Of a DNA stretch of 64,000 nucleotides, positions 55,741 through 64,000 are shown piece by piece. Where the stretch lies: contig OX155898.1 of the NCBI GenBank assembly GCA_944588485.1, positions 46,568,318 to 46,632,317 of the forward strand, written 5' to 3'. The notes beneath the pieces were generated by a model. That model was not told where the DNA came from, did no database searches, and was given only the letters and a program-made list of their open reading frames with translations. Position 1 is the first letter of the stretch. The number at the start of each line of letters is the position of its first letter. Source of the stretch: Phosphuga atrata. Its lineage: Eukaryota > Arthropoda > Insecta > Coleoptera > Silphidae. The translations under genes and the position numbers were made by a program.

Positions 55741-56414
55741 GGCTAGATAGTACGTTATAGTTTTCAAAACTATGTAGACAATTTAACGTAATATTTGGGA
55801 TTCAAGTCTGGTTAACCTACACAGTCCAGTCCTTCGGTTACATAGTGAATTCGAGAAGTCTAGCTAGGAAAAAAGCAGTTAGACAAGATACTTCTATTTT
55901 TTATTTTTAGACTAAATTAAGATTGAACGTTCTGCTTCCCAAAATTATATAGATAATTTAATTTTTTAGTAGTGAGCCAAAGGTTAACTAATTAATTTTG
56001 GTTAAGCTACCTAGTCTAGTTTTTAAGTTACAGACGAAGTCAAGCTGTGGAGAAGACAGTCAAACAAGAAAATTTAAGTTGGCTACTTTGGCCAACTGAA
56101 GATAGGAAGTACTTTTTAGAAATTTGTATACAATTTAATTTAGGATTCGTGTGTGAAAATTAGTTAGGTTAGGTTTTTAAGTTTACTCATGAACTAGACT
56201 GGGTAGTCTAGTTCATGAGTTACAGATCGCATTGGAGACTCCAAGCTGGGGAGTAGTGAGTGAAAAGCGAAAAGTCAAGTTGGTGACTTTGGACTAAGAC
56301 TGCATAAGCTATTTTAGTTTTTAAAATTATGCAGACAATGTAATCTAGTATTGACCATACTACATAGTAAAACCATACACCATAAACATAGTAAAACCAT
56401 ACTACATTATAAAT

Positions 56415-56775
56415 CAGGGGTGGGGAAACTACGGCCCTCCGGCAGTCATTTTATTTGGCCCGCGAGTGAATAAGTTCATGTTGCAGAGATAATACGCCGA
56501 CTGCTGACAGACATCGTGTTGACGTATCTCAGAGACAAGTATCTAAAAATTTTGCAATTCGTGAGAGGATTATGAATTTTTCTTTATTACACATGCGTGA
56601 CTGTTCGTCATTATTTTTGGTTCTTCCTGCGCTAACGTGAGTGATTTAGAAATTAAAGCATATATGGTATGACATCCTACAAATGGCGAGTATAAAGAAA
56701 ATAAAAGTGGATACAGATGATGCAGTATGAACACATGATTATTTTTTTTGTTGAGGTGAAAGGCAAGCCCCACAA
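56415..56775 (+). pseudogene. hAT (GTF2IRD2-like) 5' end
   Basis: CAGGGGTGGGGAAACTACGG matches the terminus of the hAT at 45552. An ATG at 56683 opens MASIKKIKVDTDDAV and a stop, then YFFVEVKGKP, the beginning of the BED-finger region of this family, breaking off at the hairpin 56768-56799. Everything downstream is missing. It is a relative of, but not the same copy as, the element at 45552-48393. Confidence 0.65.
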
Positions 56776-56799
56776 ACTAGGCACACATAGTTTGTGGGG
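56768..56799. repeat. Perfect 12-bp hairpin at inversion junction
   Basis: CCCCACAAACTA pairs exactly with TAGTTTGTGGGG around 8 nt. On the minus strand the arm reads YVCLVCGACL, resembling the BED-finger VCLVCG text, so an inverted duplication of hAT coding sequence may have formed it. Confidence 0.8.
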
Positions 56800-57255
56800 T
56801 TGCGTTTTATAAGATGTTTTTTTAGCATCATGTCGTCCGATACCTTAAGTGGATAGACACCTATAGGCGCGTTTCGAGATTTACCTCTCATCAGTACAGC
56901 TTTGCTTTTATGAATAACAATTTGTAAATCAGTCACCTGAAACCCATGTGGGTGATTAAGGTTAGATATTTTTAATTTGACATTTTGTGAGAGAGACATG
57001 AACTTATCAGGTTATTGTTTTAAATGATAATATTAGAATTTGTAAAACCATACATTATAGATAATCATATAAACTTAATAAAGTGGGAATATAGCCTGAA
57101 TATATAAATACATTCAACCTTTCCGGAGGTCTATAACTTTCTTGAGTGCCACGAAGGCTATAAAATCGAAACACTGCAAGCTATAAAATAACTGACAAAT
57201 TTCACATGAAATTTGTTTTTGGTAGTCCTAAAAAGACTCATTGGTGTTGTAGAAA
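56800..57255 (-). repeat. Dispersed non-autonomous repeat, copy C
   Basis: GCGTTTCGAGATTTACCTCT, CATCAGTACAGCTTTGCT, GAATATATAAATACATTCAA and GTCCTAAAAAGACT match parts of copies A (23485) and B (39445). Confidence 0.5.
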
Positions 57256-60240
57256 ATTTAATACAATTTAATTTAGTATTGGTGAGCCATATTTCGTTAA
57301 AATACATAGTCTAGTTCTCGTGTTATAGAACGAATTCGAGAAGTCAAGCTGGGGAGACTGCAGCGAAACAAGTTTGAAGTTTCAAAACGAATTCAAGAAG
57401 TCTAGCTGAGGACAAGACGAAAAGAAAGTTCAAGTTGGCGACTGTGGAGTAAGACTAGACAGAACATTCTAGTTTTTTAAATTACGCAGATAATGTAATT
57501 TAGTTTTAATTAGTCAAATGTATTTAAGCTATCCAGTCTAGCTCATGAGTTACGGAACGAATTTGAAGTCTGACCAAAAAAATGCAGTAAAGAAAAGAAG
57601 CACAAGAAAATTAGAGTTTGCGACTTTGTAAGTTTGGACTAGTAAGTCCTGATAGAACCACTCCGTGGTAGACTCCGTGGTAGTTTTTAAAACTAAGCAT
57701 ACAATACGTGTATAAGAAAATTTAATATTAGTTAGCCGAATTTAGTTAATCTACATAGTCTAGTTCTTGGGTTAAGACATTGAAACAAGGAAGTTTAAAT
57801 TGGTAACTTATGACTAAAACTAGATTGGACACGTTATACTCATAAAACTATGGTGACAATTTAATTTAGTAATAGTGTTTCAGATTGAGTTAAGCTACTC
57901 AGTCTAGTTCATGAGTTACAAGACGAATTAGAAGAGCCTATGTAGAGAAAATGCAACAAAACAAGAAAGTTTGAGTTAGCGACTTTGTAAGTTTGGACTG
58001 GATCTACGCAGAAAGTTCTAGTTTTTAAAACTATGTAGACAATTTTAGATATTTAATTTAATATTAGTGAGACGACAAATTGGGTTAACCTATCCAGTCT
58101 AATTCTTCAGTTACAGAAAGAATTTCAGAAGTTTGGCTAGAGAAAGGACTTAGGAAAAAGAAGGTTTAAGTTTGTACGACTTTGGAATTGTGTGCTAGCT
58201 TGGATAGAACGTTATAGTTTTCAAAACTATTTAGAAAATTTAATATAATATTTTGGATTAAAGTTTGGTTAAGCTATGCAGTCCATTTCTTCGGTTATGA
58301 AGCGAATTTCGAGAAGCTAGGGAAAACGCACTGATACAAAAAATAGATTTTGCGACTTGGTTTCTTTAGACTAAATTAAGATAGTACTTTCTGGTTTGCA
58401 AAATTATGTAGATAATTTAGTTTATTATTAGTGAGCCGTATTTTCTATTTTATATTATAAAAGCTAGCTGGTCTAGTTCTTAAGTTACAGACGAATTAGA
58501 GGGGGAACTCAACCGGGGGAGAAGACAGAGAAACAAGAATATTTTAATTTAACTTTGCACTAAGACTAGATAGGACGTTCTAGTCTATAAATCTAAGTAC
58601 ACAATTTAATTTAAGATTTGTGAGTCAATTATAGTTAAGTTACCCAATCCAGTTCATGAGTTACAGAAATAATTCTGTCCAGCTGGGGAGAAAACAGTGA
58701 AACAAGGAAGTTTATGTAGGAAGCTTTGGACTAAGACTAGATAGGAACTAGTTCTAGTTTTCAAAGCTATTTAGACAATTTAATTTAGTGTTAGTGTGTC
58801 AAATTTAGTTAAGCTGCCCGTTCTAGTCCACGAGTTACAATACGAATTCGAGAAGCCTAGCTGGAGAGAAGAGAGTGAACAAAGAAAGTTCAAATTGATG
58901 AATTTGGACTAAGACTAGATAGTAGGTACATTCTAGTTTTTAAAACTATGCAGACAATGAAATTTGGTATTAATTTGTCAAATATAGTTAAGCTATCCAG
59001 TCTAGTTCATGAATTACCGAACGAATTTGTGGAGTCTATCTAGAAAAAAATGCAGACAAAAATTAGTTTACGTAACTGTTTTACGACTGTGTAAGTTTGG
59101 ACAGGGTCTGGATAGAATATTGTAGTTTTTAGTACTATGTAGAAAATTTAAAATAATTTCATTTGGTAAAAGCGACCGCTGTTTGGTTGAGCTGCATCGA
59201 CTAGATCTTGAGTTACAGAACGAATTCGAGAAGTCTAGCAAGAAAGTTTAAATTACTAACTTCAGATTAAGACTAGATGGCACGACGTTGTAGTTTTTAA
59301 AACTATGTTAGAAATTTAACTTAGTTTTAGGGTGTCAAAATTTAGTTAAGCTATCCAGTGTAGTTCATGAATTACTGATCGAATTTGAGAAGTCCAGCTG
59401 CGGAGAAGAATGTCAAGAAAGAAATTCAAGTTGGCGACTTTCGACTAAGATTAGGTAGGGGTAGGGCATTTTAGTCTTTAAAACCCTGGAGACGAAGTAA
59501 TTTAGTATTAATTTGTCAAATTTAGTTAAGCTATCCTAACTAGTACATGAGTCACACAACGAATTTGAGAAGTTTATCAATAGCAAATGCAGTAAAACAA
59601 GAAAACTTGAGCTTGCGACTTTGTAAGTTTGAAGAAAGTCTGTTTTTCAACGTTGTAGTTTTTAAAACTATGCAGACAATTTAAGATAATTTATTACAGT
59701 TAATATTAGTGAGTCAAAATTGGTTAATCTACGTAATCCAGTTCTTCGGTTATAAAACGAAATCAAGAAATCTAGCTGGGGAGAAGGCAGTGAAATACGA
59801 AAGTTTAAATTGGTAGCTTAGGAGTAAGACATGATTGGACGTTATACATTTAAATCTATGTAGAAAATTTAATTTAGCATTACTTTTTCAAATTTAGTTA
59901 AGCAGACCAGTCTACTGCATGAGATACAAGACGAATTGGAGGAGTCTATCTAAAAAATGAAACGAAACAAAAAAGTTTGAGTTATAGACTGTGTAAGTTT
60001 AGACTAGGTCTACATAGTACGTTTTAGTTTCTAAAACTATGTAGACAATTTAGGATTTTTAATTTAACATTAGTGAGTCACATTTGGTTAACTTAGCTAA
60101 ACTAGCTCTTGAGTTGCAGCACGAATTCGAGAAGTCTAGTTGGGGACATTGGAAAAAGAAAGTTTAAGTTGCTGACTTTGTAACTTTGAACTAAGACAAG
60201 ATAGAACGTTTCAAAGATACTAATAAAAATTTAGAAGAAC

Positions 60241-62204
60241 TAAGAAGTAATTAAATATGTATAGGGCAAATAGAGCACTGTAAATAACAACTGTCCTTAG
60301 CCATTTCGCTATTTTTAATGGTTTCCTTCGTCAATTACGTTTTAACTGCCCCTTAACTCTAACCTGGAAGGCATCAGAATAGAATTACTTATTTCCAAGA
60401 CCGGAGGGAATTCTCGTCGCATTTTACGGTTTTGTATTCGTTTCGGAGTCTTTTTGGGGTTATATTGCTGTTTTAGATTTAAAGGACTCTATAAGAATTT
60501 ACTACATAATCCCCTATTGTTTATTTTCACCTGTTAGTATAAGGTCTTTACATTTTACCGGCTTTTCCAATAAAGCTACCGGAAACTCTTTTATTGCTAA
60601 TTTTATTAAATTACTGCCTAAATTTGTTTAAAATATTCTCTCAATTTGGAAACACTTTATTTTCCAACATAATTGGAATTTAATTAAACAGGTTAAGTTA
60701 CAAGTTTTCGATTAAATATGCTAATTGAGATAATGCAATCGGGAAAATTGAGAATCCCGAGACAGTTCAATAGAATTTGAATATTGAATAAATCCCCAAG
60801 ATATATATCTATTTAAATGTAGGTAGTCGAAACATTCCGTTGGCTTACCACAACTTAATCGTTCATTATATATCCATTACAACGTATCAGACAAATATCG
60901 AACCGATATTGCTCCTAGTCCCTTAGACATAAAACTGCACAATAGCTAGTCGTCTTATGCAACATGTTTATCTAAATAACTAACTATTTAGGAAATATGT
61001 AGGGGATGTTTCGAGAATAGTTAGTTGATGAGATAAATTAAAATATACGTGGCAGACAATAATAAAGTACATACAACATCACGTCAGGTGACCATTAAAA
61101 ATTGAAGGCAGCCATAGATTTCCCGGAAGAATATACTTTTATGAATGTGTATGTGTAATTCTAGTTTCATATAAAGGACCTAACGGTATATCTGAATATT
61201 TCCCAGTAGGTGATGGGATCAATAAACAATTCTTCAGTTGACCGGAACGGACAGAATTGAATGCAGGTGTCGCGTTCCCATCGGTCCTTCCTCGGCGAAA
61301 TCACATTCTTCTTTCCGCAAACAAACAAGAAAAAAATGCGAAAGCCAATTCCCTGTGTACATATATTTATTATTTTCAATTCGAGATATTAAATTGTTCT
61401 GGAATTCTATGATATATTCCAGTCACAGAATTTATCGCAATAATAATATTTCATCTACGGCGACAACTTTTTCACGGGGCAATATTTCCCCATTCGAAGA
61501 ATATTTTATTTATTAAAATATTCGCCTCGTATTTATATAGAACTCGAATCCATTTGCAGTCGCTACACACATCTTATCTCCGCATTAATAAATAATTTTC
61601 AATTTCTACTTGTACATATTAAAGATGTTAAAGTTTTAGGTGATTTGGAATAGTTTTAGTAGTAATCTATTAACAGTTAGATGACCGCAAAGTGTAAATG
61701 TATTGGTAGGCAATGGAGTGAACAACTTATCCGAATGTAATCCTGGGCTAAACGTGAGCTAATCGCGAACTAAATCGGATTTAATCGTTCGATATAGTTC
61801 CTAGACGGTTCTTACTTCGTTCCTTATTTCCAGATCGAATTGTTTTCGCAAAAATTTTATCGCCCACTTACAAGTAACGTACAACCTCCAGATACATTTT
61901 AATGGCTTGCCATAAAATATTATCTCTGCAATTATTTTCTCCAATATCTGAAGAGATAAAATTCCGCATTTATTGCGAAATACATACAGGAGTCGCAATC
62001 TAAATCCTTTAAAATCGGAAAAATATGTTCTATTATAGTTTTAGTTGCAATTTAATACGAACTATATATACATTATTAATTAAACTCTTATGACAAATTT
62101 AGAGAAAGAGTATTTATTACATATTTAAATTCAAAAGTGAATTAATTTACAAAACTTAAAATCTAGTTTTATTTGTATCAAAACTCAAAATCGAATTTAA
62201 TAAC
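60241..62204. other. Non-coding stretch, probably host DNA
   Basis: No repeat partner, TIR or convincing frame. A GC-richer block at 61235-61345 and several TAATTA/CAATTAA-type sites around 60660-60740 may be regulatory; this cannot be shown here. Confidence 0.35.
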
Positions 62205-62375
62205 TAGACAGACGGGACGAGACATAAAAAACTAGAAAGATAAGACTAGGATAACAAAACTGGACAGAAAATACTAGATAGACAAGACTAGCAGACTGGA
62301 CAGACAAGACTGGCCAGACAAGAGTGGACAGAATAGGCAGACAAGACTGGACAGAGTAGGCAGACAAGACTATGC
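62205..62375 (-). repeat. Degenerate array of 14-bp unit, inverted
   Basis: AGATAGACAAGACTAGCAGA, GGACAGACAAGACTGGCCAG and GTAGGCAGACAAGACTGGAC are diverged copies of TAGACAGACAAGAC, the reverse complement of the unit at 1-148. About ten copies with spacing of 11-20 bp. Confidence 0.8.
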
Positions 62376-62384
62376 GAAAACGTA

Positions 62385-62858
62385 TGCCAACTTTTACTCC
62401 CCCCTCTATGTTATGAAATAATATTTTGGGGCAGAGGGAGAAACATAATAAAAATATTTAGGGCAAGAAAACAAATGCTACCAATTATGCTAAAATTAAA
62501 ACACAAGCAATCTTACAGAGGTTTCTTTAAAGAGCTTAACTATTATAATGCTATAAGATTATAAAATTGCCTGCCAAATCACCTAAAGGATTGGAGAAAT
62601 ATTGGAACATACTAGGAAAATCGTTCAAATATATTAATGACATAGAACCTTATGCCATAGAAGACTATAGAAGACTTCTGAGAGCAAAAGTTTAGCTGAA
62701 ATAATCATTTGGAATATATTTATTTAATATTTATTCAATATATTATTATTGATTCATTTTGTTCATTATTTTGTTATTGTGACACATTTCTGTTGGCTAC
62801 ATATTTATATTTTATGTACTATTGCTTGATTTTGGAAATAAATTGAATTTGAATTTTG
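62385..62858 (+). pseudogene. LINE 3' end (CR1/L2-like ORF2 C-terminus)
   Basis: Text reads LCYEIIFWGRGRNIIKIF, RARKQMLPIMLKLKHKQSYR and GFFKEL, the terminal region after the reverse transcriptase in CR1/L2-like LINEs (YGIIFWG...IFR.QKR..R). A decayed NCLPNHLKDW block follows. The 3' end has ATTGAATTTGAATTTT, a terminal short repeat of this LINE type. The reverse transcriptase itself is absent. It directly adjoins the degenerate 14-bp array. Confidence 0.65.
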
Positions 62859-63640
62859 TAGTAATTACCTACAATGCGCAATGCAGGTATTAAAATATAG
62901 ATTGCGGTAGAGGTCAAGGAATGTCTCAATATTTTTGTACTCGAGCGAGCACAATGGACGCTAATGGGTGAAGCTACAAGAACTATTAATATTGCTCCAC
63001 AAAAAAATAGTCAGTATATAATAAGGTGACGTACTGCTTTCGGCAGTATTTCTTTCAGATTTCTCGACTTCTTTGAGATAATCTGTACTGTCCAATTTTT
63101 AGGTACTGCATTTGTACTGCCTTTCATATAAGATGTACTGCTTGTACTACTTCGCATGATATTGTAAAACTAAATAATTATAACTGTGATTTTATGCATT
63201 CTCAAAGCGAATGCCGAATCGCTTTTATCACTTTCGCCAAGTAGCTCGTTAGTTAGTATGACAAAGTCGGATGGATGGTGGAATTATTGTATTGGAGCGA
63301 AATAGATAGATGCGCAGTCGTATGAATAGACCACGGGGAATCCCAACAGATTCAGTTCTCAAGTAATTTTATTAATAGTGAAAACAATCAAAAAACAAGT
63401 CGGGCAGACAGTAAGCTCAATAGAATAATTCTTTTTTATTTTCAATGATTAGTTGTTTAATCAATTTCCTTTAGAGTGACCAGTATTTTGTTTTTTCTTG
63501 TGTTTATGGTTTTATTGCTAGAGAATGATGATAGCAAAAATGATACACTGTCGTAAAATGCACTATTTGTTGTTCAGAATTCAGTATATTCCATATATCG
63601 ATAAAAACAAAACATTGCAAGAGTGATAAACTTTATAAAG
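62859..63640. other. Stretch without recognised gene
   Basis: Contains repeated GTACTGC words (63031-63140) but no frame or TIR. Confidence 0.4.
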
Positions 63641-64000
63641 TGCAGCAGCTTCATCATCAAAGGTGGATTGACTTTTTGAAAAATATAACTTTTTCATTAG
63701 ATAAAAGAAAATAGCAATATCTGAGGGAACATTTGCATATCGTACAATATGCCATAACCATAGTTTCTTAATATGGATTGTAAGTCAAATATAGTCTGCA
63801 AACTCTTGGGAAAAAAAATTAATTGTGGGCGAACAAAATGCGAAGCAATAGTAGGTAGATAATGTACTCAAAAGATACGCATTCTAACTTTTGAAACAAT
63901 ATTTGGAAAATGCAAAAGTAAATGGCAATTTAGATTCTATAACAGGAGAAACTTCAGCGCTTCCTCTCACAGCAGTCAAAATATTAACTCAAAATAATAA
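63641..64000 (+). pseudogene. hAT-like transposase fragment at window edge
   Basis: Around 63780-63860 the plus strand reads SLQTLGKKINCGRTKCEAIV, resembling the segment before the catalytic LDEST block in hAT transposases (fpdS.ia....c.RTKC.aIv). Upstream text includes a REHLHI/EHN-like piece. It runs off the window without reaching a catalytic motif, so the call is tentative. Confidence 0.35.

Larger units (their letters stand above)
56352..57255. mobile_element. Composite insertion in the satellite
   Basis: Contains a direct repeat CATAGTAAAACCATAC (56365-56400), a hAT left end from 56415 and a copy of the dispersed repeat also present at 23485 and 39445. The satellite resumes after about 57255. 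Confidence 0.6.
54555..60240. repeat. Divergent ~180-bp satellite array
   Basis: About 20 head-to-tail monomers are recognised by the ordered blocks ACTATGTAGACAATTTAATT, TTAAGCTATCCAGTCTAGTT, GAGTTACAGAACGAATT, GAGAAGTCTAGCTGGGGAGA, AAGTTTAAGTTGGCGACTTT and GGACTAAGACTAGATAG. The TATGTAGACA block recurs, for example, at 57850, 58032, 58228, 58405, 58594, 58768, 58947, 59136, 59304, 59669, 59857 and 60038, mostly 168-196 bp apart. Two insertions interrupt the array (54788-55740 and about 56352-57255). Monomers differ markedly, so it is old or little homogenised. There is no coding frame. Confidence 0.9.

Noticed and set aside
54555..60240. CRISPR-like array
   Set aside because: Monomers are repetitive over their whole length and diverged, with no unique spacers; it is a satellite in eukaryotic DNA.

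Overview
The window looks like AT-rich, gene-poor intergenic or intronic DNA of an arthropod, most likely an insect. The evidence is the mix of decayed elements: CR1/L2-like, R1-like and I-like LINEs, Penelope-like elements (PLEs), mariner, piggyBac, pogo, MULE and several hAT families, plus a SWIM-domain repeat gene, long (TA)n tracts and spliceosomal introns. I cannot name the species. No intact host gene, rRNA, convincing tRNA gene or CRISPR array is visible. The only host-exon candidate is a weak 78-codon minus-strand frame near 9.0-9.3 kb. Nearly every protein-like signal belongs to a mobile element, and nearly all are broken by stops or frameshifts.

Layout. 1-148 is a 14-bp tandem array. 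3.2-4.0 kb is a deleted pogo/Tigger-like element. 4.4-8.5 kb is a PLE 3' part (GIY-YIG endonuclease with an 8-residue Pro/Lys repeat tail and a hammerhead-like 3' motif), split by a 2,787-bp element (5431-8217) with 12-bp terminal inverted repeats, TAA target duplications and GC-rich subterminal repeats, which carries a multi-exon gene resembling insect DUF4806 proteins. 9.5-11.3 kb is a piggyBac remnant with a nested mariner-like deletion derivative. 12.8-13.8 kb is a long-inverted-repeat element enclosing a mariner transposase tail. 13.9-19.2 kb holds LINE, miniature-element and hAT (ZBED5/FAM200-like) debris. 21.2-22.7, 25.3-26.3, 27.0-28.6 and 31.3-35.2 kb are four LINE regions of different types; the last is a near full-length minus-strand copy with overlapping ORF1 frames.

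35.4-36.5 kb is a minus-strand SWIM zinc-finger repeat gene remnant, 37.4-37.9 kb a DDE_Tnp_4 transposase remnant, and 38.2-43.6 kb a divergent array of three 1.1-1.5-kb units, the first interrupted by a PLE reverse transcriptase. 43.7-49.8 kb is one LINE split by a ~4.8-kb insertion that contains a 2,842-bp hAT element with a clean 8-bp target duplication, itself holding a mariner fragment. 50.0-51.5 kb is a MULE transposase remnant. 54.55-60.24 kb is an array of about 20 diverged ~180-bp monomers with two insertions. 62.2-62.4 kb is a degenerate, inverted relative of the first array, followed by a LINE 3' end and a hAT fragment at the right edge.

The genes do not form a pathway; the window records nested transposition. 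The best candidates for something little described are the DUF4806-carrying element and the ~180-bp satellite. The gaps at 0.15-2.0, 24.4-25.0, 28.6-31.0, 51.8-54.0 and 60.2-62.2 kb look like non-repetitive host DNA and may hold regulatory sequence, but this cannot be shown from one sequence.
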